The position numbers and the translations under genes are program-made. DNA of 22,255 bases from contig CABUTR010000024.1 in assembly GCA_902494555.1 (NCBI GenBank), forward strand, positions 1-22,255, given 5' to 3'. Source of the DNA: an uncultured Collinsella sp. Lineage in GTDB: Bacteria; Actinomycetota; Coriobacteriia; Coriobacteriales; Coriobacteriaceae. Positions 1 through 7,649 of the stretch are shown piece after piece. Position 1 is the stretch's first letter; every line of letters begins with the position of its first letter. Under the pieces are notes generated by a model that had not been told where the DNA came from, made no database searches, and worked only from the letters and a program-made list of their open reading frames with translations.

Positions 1-83
1 AAGGTCGCCTGCTCGGACAGTCCTGCTCGCACGGAGAGCACATTAAGTGCTCTCCGGCTCGTGCGGAACTCGCGATCGACCTT
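1..83. repeat. Imperfect long hairpin element at the left window edge
   Basis: A nested dyad. The ends AAGGTCG (1-7) and CGACCTT (77-83) are complementary. Weaker pairing lies inside (CGCAC 28-32 with GTGCG 61-65), and the apex is a perfect 9-bp stem (33-41 with 47-55) around a 5-nt loop ATTAA. There is no ORF. No U-tract follows on the plus strand, so it is not a standard terminator there. It could be an intergenic palindromic repeat or a structured RNA. I do not recognise a named RNA family, and the element may extend past the window edge. Confidence 0.45.
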
Positions 84-194
84 ATGCCCCGCCCCTCGGG
101 ACTAAGGATACATGGTTGGGGTTGCTAGATGGCAAAATTCATTAGCTAGGGACGCAGCGTAGGCTCATATCGAAGCATCTTTACCACCGGATTA

Positions 195-232
195 ATAAAA
201 AAGAAGCACCGCTTGGGGGCGGTACTTCTTTT
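195..232 (-). terminator. Rho-independent terminator of metK
   Basis: A 12-bp stem (201-212 with 219-230, one mismatch) encloses a G-rich loop. Read on the minus strand it is followed by a run of seven or so U residues interrupted by one A (complement of 194-200). It lies 38 bp past the metK stop. The plus-strand side also has a short T run, so it may act in both directions. From 84 to 194 I see no gene and nothing I can name. Confidence 0.85.
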
Positions 233-269
233 GAAAGCGCGTGCGTGTTGTGACCTTAGCGGTTCTTAA

Positions 270-1550
270 TTACAGTCCGCAGGCTGCTTTGAGCTCTTCG
301 ACTCGGTCGGTTTTCTCCCAAGTGAAGTCGGCGTCTTCGCGGCCAAAGTGGCCGTAGGCTGCCGTCTTTTCGTAGATGGGGCGACGCAGGTCTAGGTCGC
401 GGATGATTGCGCCCGGGCGCAGGTCGAATGTCTTCTCCACGGCCTCGACGATCTTGTCCTCGGCAACATGCGCGGTACCGAAGGTGTCGACCATGATTGA
501 GAGGGGCTTGGAAACGCCGATGGCGTAGGCAAGCTCGACTTCGCAGCGGTCGGCCAGACCAGCAGCGACCACGTTCTTGGCGACCCAGCGCGCGGCATAC
601 GCGGCGGAGCGGTCGACCTTGGTGCAGTCCTTTCCGCTAAAGGCGCCGCCGCCGTGACGGCCGTAGCCGCCGTAGGTGTCGACGATGATCTTGCGGCCGG
701 TGAGTCCCGTGTCGCCCATGGGGCCGCCCACGACAAAGCGACCGGTGGGGTTCACGTAGATGTCGGCGTTGTCCCACGGCATGTTCTCAGCGGCCATGAC
801 CGGGGTGATGACGTGCTCGATGAGGTCGGCCTTAATCTTGCCCATGTCCTCGATCTCGGCGGCGTGCTGCGTGGAGATGACGATGGTCGTGACCTCGACG
901 GGCTTGCCTTCCTCGTAGCGCACGGTGACCTGGGTTTTGCCGTCGGGACGCAGATAGGCGAGGGTGCCGTCGTGACGCACGGCGGCCAGGCGCTCAGCCA
1001 GGCGGCTTGCCAGGTAGTGCGGCATGGGCATGAGGGTCTTGGTCTCGTTGGAGGCATAACCGAACATCATGCCCTGGTCGCCGGCGCCGATCAGGTCGAT
1101 CGGGTCGGTGGTGGCGCCGGTCTGGGTCTCGAAGGACTCGTCGACGCCCTGGGCGATATCGGGCGACTGCTCGTGGATGAGGCTCATAACGCCGCAGGTG
1201 TCGCAGTCAAAACCGAATTTGGCACGGTTGTAGCCAATGCGGCGGATAACACCGCGGGCGATTTCCTGTACGTCGACGTAGGCCTGGGTGCGAATCTCGC
1301 CGGCGACGATGACAGTGCCGGTGGTCACGAGGGTCTCGCAAGCGCAGCGGACGTTCTCCACGTTGGCGGGCACGCCGTTGGGGGCGATGTAGCCCTGCTC
1401 CTGGAGCTCTATTTCTTTGGCAAGGATTGCGTCGAGGACGGCGTCGCTGATCTGGTCAGCGATCTTATCGGGATGACCTTCGGTCACCGACTCCGACGTA
1501 AAAACAAAGGACCCGTGTTGGGGCGGGATGGAACGAAGTTCTTCTGACAT
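270..1550 (-). CDS. metK: S-adenosylmethionine synthase (methionine adenosyltransferase)
   Basis: Makes S-adenosylmethionine from methionine and ATP in the cytosol. It supplies methyl groups, for example to the RsmB methyltransferase encoded downstream. The 426-residue product has the family hallmarks: the N-terminal GHPDK motif (residues 25-29), signature 1 GAGDQG (155-160) and the glycine-rich signature 2 GGGAFSGKD (300-308). It is somewhat longer than the roughly 385-400 residues usual in the family, because of short insertions near residues 46-65 and 190-245. The ATG at 1548-1550 follows an AAAGGA ribosome binding site at good spacing. The gene is monocistronic: it diverges from gltX and ends at its own terminator. 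Its leader is only about 60 nt and does not resemble a SAM riboswitch. A small 7-bp hairpin (1573-1579 with 1593-1599) sits in that leader. Codon use matches gltX. Confidence 0.97.
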   Translation of the reverse strand: MSEELRSIPPQHGSFVFTSESVTEGHPDKIADQISDAVLDAILAKEIELQEQGYIAPNGVPANVENVRCACETLVTTGTVIVAGEIRTQAYVDVQEIARGVIRRIGYNRAKFGFDCDTCGVMSLIHEQSPDIAQGVDESFETQTGATTDPIDLIGAGDQGMMFGYASNETKTLMPMPHYLASRLAERLAAVRHDGTLAYLRPDGKTQVTVRYEEGKPVEVTTIVISTQHAAEIEDMGKIKADLIEHVITPVMAAENMPWDNADIYVNPTGRFVVGGPMGDTGLTGRKIIVDTYGGYGRHGGGAFSGKDCTKVDRSAAYAARWVAKNVVAAGLADRCEVELAYAIGVSKPLSIMVDTFGTAHVAEDKIVEAVEKTFDLRPGAIIRDLDLRRPIYEKTAAYGHFGREDADFTWEKTDRVEELKAACGL

Positions 1551-1617
1551 GATTGTCCTTTCAAAAACGTGTCCCGGCGACCGTTACCATTCCGCCGGGC
1601 TCTCTATGCAAGGGCAC

Positions 1618-1646
1618 ATCATAGCGCGTAAATCAAACATTCACAC
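1618..1646 (-). promoter_or_regulatory. Probable metK promoter
   Basis: On the minus strand a TATGAT -10 hexamer (1618-1623) lies about 67 bp upstream of the metK ATG. The matching -35 region (about 1641-1646) is only a weak match to TTGACA. The 98-bp inverted-repeat element begins just beyond it at 1656. This is prediction from sequence only. Confidence 0.4.
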
Positions 1647-1655
1647 CCTTTCCGC

Positions 1656-1753
1656 ACCTACTCATTGGGGACAGACTTAAATGATCGGTCTTACCTAAGT
1701 GTCGACAGGTTGCCCAAAGAATGGTCATTTAAGTCTGTCCCCAATGAGTAGGT
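1656..1753. repeat. 98-bp element with perfect 29-bp terminal inverted repeats
   Basis: Positions 1656-1684 and 1725-1753 are exact reverse complements over 29 bp, each containing the core GGGGACAGACTTAA. They are separated by 40 bp with no ORF. No target-site duplication is visible at the edges. This is too long and too perfect for a terminator or an operator and lacks a U-tract. It has the form of a MITE or a paired REP-like element moved by a transposase encoded elsewhere. It sits between the two divergent promoters of metK and gltX. Mobility is inferred; only the structure is seen. Confidence 0.75.
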
Positions 1754-1762
1754 CGGTGCCCT

Positions 1763-1793
1763 TTGTGCGGAGGTTGCTTTGATGCTTTATACT
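1763..1793 (+). promoter_or_regulatory. Probable gltX promoter
   Basis: A good -10 hexamer TATACT lies at 1788-1793, 40 bp before the chosen gltX start. The best -35 match is TTGTGC (1763-1768) with a long 19-bp spacer, so it is weak. The inverted-repeat element ends 10 bp upstream of it. Confidence 0.45.
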
Positions 1794-1833
1794 GGTGCGG
1801 TTAGACATCCATCCTGCAATCGAGGAGATTTCC

Positions 1834-3309
1834 ATGGCATCAGACGTTCGCGTCCGCTTTGCACCCTCACCGACGGGCAAGCTGCACATCGGCGGCGCCC
1901 GCACCGCTATCTATAACTGGGCTTTCGCCCGCGCAAACGGCGGTACGTTCATCCTGCGCATCGACGACACCGACCCCACCCGCTCCACCGACGAGAACAC
2001 GCAGATCATTCTGCGCGCCATGCGTTGGCTGGGCCTGGACTGGGACGAGGGTCCCGAGGTGGGCGGCGACTATGGCCCCTACGCCCAGACCGAGCGCCTG
2101 GACCTGTACAAACAGGCCGCCCAGAAGCTTTGGGACGAGGGCAAGGCCTATCCCTGCTTCTGCACTAAGGAGCAGCTCGATGCCGACCGTAAGGCCGCGC
2201 AGGACCGCAAGGACCCCTTCCAGGGCTATCAGCGTCGTTGCCGCGATCTTGATCCCGAGGAGGCCCGTCGCCGCATCGAGGCCGGTGAGTCCTACGTCCT
2301 GCGCATCAAGGTGCCCGAGGACCGCGGCGACGTCGTCATCCACGATGCCGTCCACGGCGAGGTGACCTTCGATGCCAAGGAGCTCGACGACTTTGTCATC
2401 TTCCGCTCCGATGGCACGCCCACGTACAACTTCGCGACCGTCGTCGACGACGCCATGATGAAGATCACCCATGTCATCCGCGGCGACGACCACCTGTCCA
2501 ACACCCCGCGTCAGGTCATGGTCTACGAGGCCCTCGGCGCGCCCGTGCCTACGTTCGCTCATATCTCCATGATCTTGGGTGCCGACGGCAAGAAGCTCTC
2601 CAAGCGCCACGGCGCCACCTCGGTGGAGGAGTACCGCGACGCCGGTTACCTGTCCGACGCCTTCGTCAACTATCTGGCGCTGCTCGGCTGGTCGCTCGAC
2701 GGCGAGACCACGATCATCCCGCGCGATGTCCTTGCCAGCAAGTTCTCGCTTGACCGCATCTCCAAGAACCCAGCTACCTTCGACCCCAAGAAGCTCGACT
2801 GGGTCAACGCAGAGTACATCAACGGCATGTCCGATGCTCAGTTTGCCGACGAGATCATGGTTCCCGAGCTGCACGAGGCGGGTCTCATCGAGGGTAATGT
2901 CGAGTTCGGCGAGGATTGGATCGACGCGCTCGCTGCCATCGTTAAGCCGCGCACCAAGATGCCGGCCGACGCCGTGACCGTCGCCGCTCCCATCTTTGCT
3001 ACGGCCGAGACGCTCGAGTATGACGAGAAGTCTGTCAACAAGGGCCTGGCCAAGGAAGGCATGGGTGCCATTCTGGATGCCGCCAAGGCCGCGCTCGAGG
3101 GTGTGGACGAGTGGACGGCCGCCAACATCGACGCCGCGCTTGAGCCGCTGCCCGAGCAGATGGACCTCAAGAAGCGCGTGGTGTTTCAGGCCGTGCGCGT
3201 CGCCGTCTGCGGCAACATGGTGAGCCCTCCGCTGGGCGAGACCATGGCGCTCGTCGGTCGCGACGACTGCCTGGCGCGCATCGACCGCGCCCGCACGATG
3301 GCGCTGTAA
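1834..3309 (+). CDS. gltX: Glutamyl-tRNA synthetase
   Basis: Class I aminoacyl-tRNA synthetase that charges tRNA-Glu with glutamate in the cytosol. The 491-residue length is normal. The HIGH-type motif is HIGG (residues 18-21, in PSPTGKLHIGG) and the KMSKS-type motif is KLSKR (254-258). A Cys-x-Cys pair (108, 110) followed by Tyr132-x3-Cys136 matches the zinc-binding insertion known from E. coli GluRS. The reading frame stays open upstream to a GTG at 1795. I chose the ATG at 1834 because GAGGAG (1822-1827) stands 6 bp before it and the conserved protein starts right there; the GTG also lies almost on the -10 box. If the organism lacks glnS the enzyme could be non-discriminating and also charge tRNA-Gln, but this cannot be decided here. 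A terminator follows the stop, separating gltX from priA. Confidence 0.97.
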   Translation: MASDVRVRFAPSPTGKLHIGGARTAIYNWAFARANGGTFILRIDDTDPTRSTDENTQIILRAMRWLGLDWDEGPEVGGDYGPYAQTERLDLYKQAAQKLWDEGKAYPCFCTKEQLDADRKAAQDRKDPFQGYQRRCRDLDPEEARRRIEAGESYVLRIKVPEDRGDVVIHDAVHGEVTFDAKELDDFVIFRSDGTPTYNFATVVDDAMMKITHVIRGDDHLSNTPRQVMVYEALGAPVPTFAHISMILGADGKKLSKRHGATSVEEYRDAGYLSDAFVNYLALLGWSLDGETTIIPRDVLASKFSLDRISKNPATFDPKKLDWVNAEYINGMSDAQFADEIMVPELHEAGLIEGNVEFGEDWIDALAAIVKPRTKMPADAVTVAAPIFATAETLEYDEKSVNKGLAKEGMGAILDAAKAALEGVDEWTAANIDAALEPLPEQMDLKKRVVFQAVRVAVCGNMVSPPLGETMALVGRDDCLARIDRARTMAL

Positions 3310-3332
3310 TCGCTGCGCAAACGTTTTTATCC

Positions 3333-3367
3333 GAGCCCCGTTCACTCAGAGCGGGGCTCTTGTTTCT
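3333..3367 (+). terminator. Rho-independent terminator of gltX
   Basis: A perfect 8-bp GC-rich stem (GAGCCCCG 3333-3340 with CGGGGCTC 3352-3359) is followed by the T-rich tail TTGTTTCT. It lies 24 bp after the gltX stop and 32 bp before priA, so priA is probably transcribed from its own start or by read-through. Confidence 0.9.
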
Positions 3368-3398
3368 GTAGACGTATGGGATAGGAGGTGCTGGGGCC

Positions 3399-5852
3399 AT
3401 GGCCGAGCAACTTTCGCTGTTTGGTTCGCCGGAGCCGGAGGAGGCTCCGAAGTCCGCGGCTCCTGCCGCCGCCCCGGCGCAGCCCGAGCCCGCACCCGAA
3501 CCCCTCGCCGCCTATGCGAGCGTAGTCCTCGACATCCCGACGCGTGCACTGTCCGAGCCGTTTGCTTACGGCATCCCGCAACCCCTCGCCTGCGAGGCCC
3601 AGATCGGCTCCACCGTCCTGGTTCATTTTGGCAACCGTGCGGCCGCGGGCTACATCGTCGACATCGCGCCCGAGCTGGCCGACCTGCAAGGTAACGACGC
3701 TCTCGATCCCGCGCGTATCAAGCCTATCGAGGCTATCCTCAGCAAGCCGCTCTTTACCGCCGAGGCTGCCCGTATCGCGTGCTGGATGAGCCGCGAGTAT
3801 GTCGCGACGCTTTCCGAGTGCCTGCGCTTGTTCCTGCCGCCGGGCGGAAGCCCGCGCGTGGTCAAGGGCGACGACGGTGTGTGGACGGTTGAGCGCCCCG
3901 CCGTCAAGCCTATCCAAAACCGCTGGGTCATGCTCACGCCCGAGGGTTTCGACTATACGCCTCCCAAAACGGCGGTCCGCCAGCGTCAGCTCATCGAGGC
4001 GCTCCAGTGCGGGCCGGTCACGACGCGCGACCTCAACCTGCTCTATAACAGCATGTCGGCGACCATCAAGTCGCTCGAAAAACGCGGCGTCGTGGTTGTG
4101 GAGGAGCGCCGCGCCTGGCGTGGATGCAGCGAGCAGACCACGCTGTCCTCGGCAAGCGGCAAGGCGCCGGTCGCACTTACCAACGGCCAGCAGCAGGCGC
4201 TCACGCAGATTGAGCGCGCCCGTCTTGACGCCCACGGAGACGTGGTCCTTGTCGACGGCGTCACCGGCTCCGGCAAAACCGAGGTGTACCTCTCCGCCAT
4301 CGAGCGCGTGCTCGCAGCCGGTCGCTCGGCGTGCGTGCTTGTGCCCGAGATCTCGCTGACGGCCCAAACCGTCGGCCGCTTTCGCTCGCGCTTTGGTGAG
4401 ACGGTCGCCGTGTTCCATTCGCGCCTTTCGGCCGGCGAGCGCCTGGACCAGTGGTATATGGTCGCCAGCGGTGCCGCGCGCGTGGTCGTGGGCGCCCGCT
4501 CGGCGCTCTTTTGCCCGCTTGACGACCTGGGCCTCATCATCATCGACGAGGAGCACGAGACCAGCTATAAGCAAGGCTCCAGCCCGCGTTACCACGCGCG
4601 CGAGGTGGCGGCCGAGATGGCGCGGCACTACCGCTGCCCGCTCGTGTTGGGCTCCGCCACGCCTTCTGCTGAGGCCCTCGATCGCTGCCGCCGTGGCACG
4701 TATAACGGTGCCACCTGGACGCGCGTCGAGATGCCCGAGCGCCCGGGACACGCAGTCCTGCCGACGGTTCGGATCGCCGACCTGCGCCGTGAGTTCTCGC
4801 ACGGCAGCCGTTCCATGTTCTCAAAACCGCTGATGGAGGGCCTAGAGCGTGTGGTCGAGCGCCGCGAGAAGGCCGTGCTGCTGCATAACCGCCGTGGCTT
4901 TGCGCCGTTTCTGATGTGCCGCGAATGCGGCTGCGTGCCCACCTGCAACCACTGCTCCACCGCGCTTACGTATCACGAGCGCACACGCACGCTGCAGTGC
5001 CACACCTGCGGTTCGTCTTGGCGCGTGCAGCCGTATCCCGCGCCCACGAGCCGTTGCCCCAAATGTGGCAGTCGCTACCTGGCAAAAATGGGTCTGGGCA
5101 CTCAACAGATCGAGGACGCGCTGCACCAGATGCTTCCCGAGGACGTCGCCATTATTCGCATGGATGCCGATTCCACGCGCGGCAAGAATGCGCACAAAAA
5201 GCTGCTCGAGCAGTTCGATGCCGCCGATTGTGCTGTGCTGCTGGGCACCCAGATGATCGCCAAGGGCCTCGACTTTCCCGAGGTCACGCTCGTGGGCGTG
5301 GTCAATGCCGATTTCGCCCTCAAGCTGCCGGACTTCCGCGCAGGAGAGCGCGCCTACGACTTGCTGGAGCAGGTTGCGGGCCGCGCCGGCCGCGGCGATC
5401 GCCCCGGTGAGGTGATCATCCAGACCTACCTGCCCGAAGATCCGGTCATTCGCGCCGTCGCCGAGCACGACCGCTCGATCTTTACCGTCTACGACCTGGA
5501 CCAGCGCCGCGACGCCCTGTATCCGCCGTTTGTTCGCCTGGTCAACATTTTGGTGTGGTCGGCGAACCGAGACGACGCGCAGGACTACATCGGGCGCATT
5601 GCAAAGCTTCTAAAGCGCCGCTGGCATGCTGCCGCGCCCGACTTTTTGCGGGCGGGGAGTGCCGTGCCACAGGTGCTGGGCCCGGCTTCGTGTGTAATCG
5701 AGAGAGCCAAGGACCGTTACCGCTTCCATCTGCTTGTGAAGTCGCCCGTGGGGTACCATGTCTCTGATGATATCGACGCCTGCCTCAAAGAGGTGGGCTC
5801 TGTGCGCGGCGTGAGCGTGAGCGTTGACGTCGACGCCTATGATTTGATGTAA
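3399..5852 (+). CDS. priA: Primosomal protein N', replication-restart DNA helicase
   Basis: Superfamily 2 3'-5' DNA helicase that reloads the replisome at stalled forks. The 817-residue product starts at an ATG preceded by AGGAGG at 10 bp. An Ala/Pro/Glu-rich low-complexity stretch (about 9-37) precedes the N-terminal DNA-binding region. Helicase motifs are intact: Walker A GVTGSGKT (287-294), Walker B DEEH (383-386), GSATPS (418-423) and motif VI around AGRAGRG (660-666). Eight cysteines in four Cys-x2-Cys pairs (507/510, 516/519, 534/537, 553/556) form the zinc-binding insertion. Annotated PriA proteins from Mycobacterium and Streptomyces are noted for lacking detectable helicase motifs; this one keeps them all, more like the Firmicutes form. 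def starts 18 bp after the stop, suggesting co-transcription. The order priA-def-fmt-rsmB is a common bacterial cluster. Confidence 0.96.
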   Translation: MAEQLSLFGSPEPEEAPKSAAPAAAPAQPEPAPEPLAAYASVVLDIPTRALSEPFAYGIPQPLACEAQIGSTVLVHFGNRAAAGYIVDIAPELADLQGNDALDPARIKPIEAILSKPLFTAEAARIACWMSREYVATLSECLRLFLPPGGSPRVVKGDDGVWTVERPAVKPIQNRWVMLTPEGFDYTPPKTAVRQRQLIEALQCGPVTTRDLNLLYNSMSATIKSLEKRGVVVVEERRAWRGCSEQTTLSSASGKAPVALTNGQQQALTQIERARLDAHGDVVLVDGVTGSGKTEVYLSAIERVLAAGRSACVLVPEISLTAQTVGRFRSRFGETVAVFHSRLSAGERLDQWYMVASGAARVVVGARSALFCPLDDLGLIIIDEEHETSYKQGSSPRYHAREVAAEMARHYRCPLVLGSATPSAEALDRCRRGTYNGATWTRVEMPERPGHAVLPTVRIADLRREFSHGSRSMFSKPLMEGLERVVERREKAVLLHNRRGFAPFLMCRECGCVPTCNHCSTALTYHERTRTLQCHTCGSSWRVQPYPAPTSRCPKCGSRYLAKMGLGTQQIEDALHQMLPEDVAIIRMDADSTRGKNAHKKLLEQFDAADCAVLLGTQMIAKGLDFPEVTLVGVVNADFALKLPDFRAGERAYDLLEQVAGRAGRGDRPGEVIIQTYLPEDPVIRAVAEHDRSIFTVYDLDQRRDALYPPFVRLVNILVWSANRDDAQDYIGRIAKLLKRRWHAAAPDFLRAGSAVPQVLGPASCVIERAKDRYRFHLLVKSPVGYHVSDDIDACLKEVGSVRGVSVSVDVDAYDLM

Positions 5853-5870
5853 CAACTCGAAAGGATGGCC

Positions 5871-6407
5871 ATGGAAGCCAACGGAATCGTACTGTCGCCC
5901 GACCCTCGTCTGCGCCAGGAGTGCGCCGTCATCGAGGAGATCACCCCGGCAATCGAAGCGCTTGCCGAGAAGATGAAGAAGATGATGTTCGAGAACGGTG
6001 GCTGCGGCCTGGCTGCTCCGCAGATCGGCGAGCTCATCCAGCTCGTCACCATCGACTGCGACTACAGCGACAAGAACGACTACGACCCGTATGTGCTCAT
6101 TAATCCCGTCATTGTTGAGCAGAGCGACCATCTGGTGCCCTTTAGCGAGGGCTGCCTTTCCATTCCTGGCATTAGCTGCGAGATCGAGCGTCCCGATCAT
6201 GTCGTGGTCGAGGCGTACGACTTGGACGCCAACCTGATTCGCTATGAGGCCTCGGGCGACCTGTTCTGCGTGTGCCTGCAGCACGAGATTGATCACCTGC
6301 ACGGCAACACCATGTTCGAGCGACTGAAGCCGATGCAGAGGATCAAGGCAGTCAAGGAGTACCAGGACGCCCTGGCCCGCGGCGCTCGACCGGGCGAGAC
6401 GGAGTAG
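5871..6407 (+). CDS. def: Peptide deformylase
   Basis: Metallo-hydrolase that removes the formyl group from the initiator methionine of nascent proteins. It is the functional counterpart of fmt just downstream. All three family motifs are present in the 178-residue product: GCGLAAPQ (44-51), EGCLS (93-97, with the metal-binding Cys95) and HEIDH (138-142, with two metal-binding His and catalytic Glu139). Two in-frame ATGs lie close together at 5865 and 5871. The ribosome-binding sequence AAAGG ends directly at 5864, which leaves no spacing for the first and 5-6 bp for the second, so I use 5871. The alternative adds only two residues. The C-terminal extension after the HExxH helix is typical in length. 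It is probably co-transcribed with priA. Confidence 0.96.
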   Translation: MEANGIVLSPDPRLRQECAVIEEITPAIEALAEKMKKMMFENGGCGLAAPQIGELIQLVTIDCDYSDKNDYDPYVLINPVIVEQSDHLVPFSEGCLSIPGISCEIERPDHVVVEAYDLDANLIRYEASGDLFCVCLQHEIDHLHGNTMFERLKPMQRIKAVKEYQDALARGARPGETE

Positions 6408-6415
6408 GTTTGTCC

Positions 6416-6511
6416 GTCCCCGGGGCGCCGGCCTATATCATCCCGTGCTCAAACATTCTCGCTGCGCTGCGAAACTGCGCGCGGGACGATATAGGCGGGC
6501 GCCCCGGGGAC
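6416..6511. repeat. 96-bp long inverted-repeat element between def and fmt
   Basis: Positions 6416-6445 pair with 6482-6511 over 30 bp with only two mismatches (6430/6497 and 6440/6487). The arms begin GTCCCCGGGGCGCC and the loop is 36 nt. It starts 8 bp after the def stop and has no U-tract. It is unrelated in sequence to the element at 1656-1753 but has the same architecture. It could be a MITE/REP-type repeat or a strong mRNA 3'-end structure protecting the priA-def transcript. Confidence 0.7.
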
Positions 6512-6525
6512 TACGTTGACGCTGC

Positions 6526-6714
6526 TTGACTCGCCCGGGTGCCGTCGGGCCAGGGAGGGGCGTCTACGCTGATAATTGCTTTGCTGAAAGAGCTGCTTTT
6601 ATTGCGGCTCTTTCTTTGGTTTTGGGTATATTTGTTCTTGTTGAATTGTTATTGCGGATGGGCTGGGTACTTGGCTATCCGCTGTTATTTGTAGCCGTCT
6701 CGGCTTTGGTTTAG
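6526..6714 (+). pseudogene. Doubtful short hydrophobic ORF or decayed membrane-gene fragment
   Basis: An open frame of 62 codons begins at a TTG with no ribosome binding site and ends inside the ribosome binding site of fmt. Its second half is strongly hydrophobic (residues about 27-62), resembling one or two membrane segments. The first half contains a probable terminator hairpin. No ATG or GTG start with a ribosome binding site is visible, and I do not recognise a family with confidence. Base composition is more T-rich than def and resembles fmt. It may be a remnant of a membrane protein gene or chance; I give low weight to it being expressed. Confidence 0.2.
6586..6624 (+). terminator. Probable terminator after priA-def
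   Basis: An 11-bp stem (6586-6596 with 6604-6614, one G-U type mismatch) with a 7-nt loop is followed by TTTGGTTTTG. The T-tract is interrupted by GG, so strength is uncertain. If it works, fmt-rsmB must have its own promoter between about 6625 and 6712. I see no convincing -35/-10 pair there. Confidence 0.55.
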
Positions 6715-6728
6715 GGGAGACGTCCTTT

Positions 6729-7649
6729 ATGCGTATTGTGTTTATGGGTACGCCTGATTTTGCTGTGCCTTCGCTGACTTCGCTTGTCGAGGCCGGGAAT
6801 GAGATTGCGCTTGTTGTTACTCGTCCTGATGCTGTTCGTGGACGTGGTAAGAAGCTAGAGCCGTCTCCTGTTAAGGCTAAGGCGCTTGAGCTGGGGTTGC
6901 GGGTTATTGAGGCTAATCGTATGACGCCGGAGGTCGTTGAGGCGCTTCAAGCTGCTCGGGCAGATATTTTCTGCGTGGCTGCCTATGGCTGCATTTTGCC
7001 CGATGAGGTGCTGCATATGGCGCCGCTCGGTATCGTAAATGTTCATGCGTCCTTGCTGCCTCGTTGGCGTGGGGCTGCTCCCATTCAGCGTGCCATTCTT
7101 GCTGGTGATGAGGTTGCTGGCGTTTCTATCATGCGCATCGGGCATGGCGTGGATACTGGTGCTTATTGTGCTCAGGCTTCCACGTCGGTTGCCGGTAAGC
7201 ATGCTGAGGCGCTGACCATGGAGCTTGGTGAGCTTGGCGGCAACCTGCTTGCCGGTACGCTTCCTTCTCTTGCCGATGGTACCGCCGTGTGGACTGAACA
7301 GGATGAGGCGCTCGTTACCCATGCCGCCAAGATTTCTAAACAGGAGATGCGCCTGGATCCGCAAATGGCGGCGCTTGATTGCGTGCGTCATGTGCTGGCC
7401 TCGTCCGATACCGCGCCTGCTCGTTGCGTGATTGCCGGCAAGACCGTGCGCGTGCTCGATGCTGCGCCGGCTGATGTGTCGCTTGGCGAGGGTCAGGTTC
7501 TCGTTAAGGCCAAGCGTGTTTACCTTGGTCTTTCCGATGGCACGGTTGAGCTGCTCGAGGTTAAGCCTGATGGCAAGCGTGCTATGGACGCTTCTGCTTG
7601 GGCCGCTGGACTGCAGGGTGCCGATCTTATCTGGGGTGTTTTGTCATGA
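6729..7649 (+). CDS. fmt: Methionyl-tRNA formyltransferase
   Basis: Transfers a formyl group from 10-formyl-tetrahydrofolate to Met-tRNA(fMet), providing the substrate that Def later deformylates. The 306-residue product has the N-terminal Rossmann-like start RIVFMGTPDFAVPSL, the folate-site signature NVHASLLPRWRG and the catalytic triad Asn104, His106 and Asp142 (the last in GVDTG). A C-terminal OB-fold-like domain follows. AGGGGAG (6713-6719) precedes the ATG by 9 bp. The stop overlaps the rsmB start by 4 bp (ATGA), so the two are translationally coupled. Codon use is odd: in the first 65 or so codons I count by hand about 45% G/C at third positions, against about 80% in the first 60 codons of gltX, with many GCT, GTT, CGT and CTT codons. 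Confidence 0.96.
   Translation: MRIVFMGTPDFAVPSLTSLVEAGNEIALVVTRPDAVRGRGKKLEPSPVKAKALELGLRVIEANRMTPEVVEALQAARADIFCVAAYGCILPDEVLHMAPLGIVNVHASLLPRWRGAAPIQRAILAGDEVAGVSIMRIGHGVDTGAYCAQASTSVAGKHAEALTMELGELGGNLLAGTLPSLADGTAVWTEQDEALVTHAAKISKQEMRLDPQMAALDCVRHVLASSDTAPARCVIAGKTVRVLDAAPADVSLGEGQVLVKAKRVYLGLSDGTVELLEVKPDGKRAMDASAWAAGLQGADLIWGVLS

Noticed and set aside
84..194. Possible tRNA or small stable RNA in the gap beyond metK
   Set aside because: No cloverleaf, CCA end, T-loop GTTCRA pattern or known RNA signature could be found by eye.
1551..1655. SAM riboswitch upstream of metK
   Set aside because: The predicted leader is only about 60 nt and holds one 7-bp hairpin. It lacks the multi-helix core of the known SAM riboswitch classes.
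1867..3345. Minus-strand open frame of 492 codons opposite gltX
   Set aside because: gltX is certain on the plus strand. The antisense frame starts inside a terminator region and has no recognisable domain.
3342..4802. Minus-strand open frame of 486 codons opposite priA
   Set aside because: Antisense to an intact PriA with all motifs, with the biased composition of a shadow frame.
7598..7645. Upstream start for rsmB inside fmt
   Set aside because: The extra 16 residues have no family similarity that I can see, and the ATGA overlap at 7646-7649 is the usual coupling arrangement.
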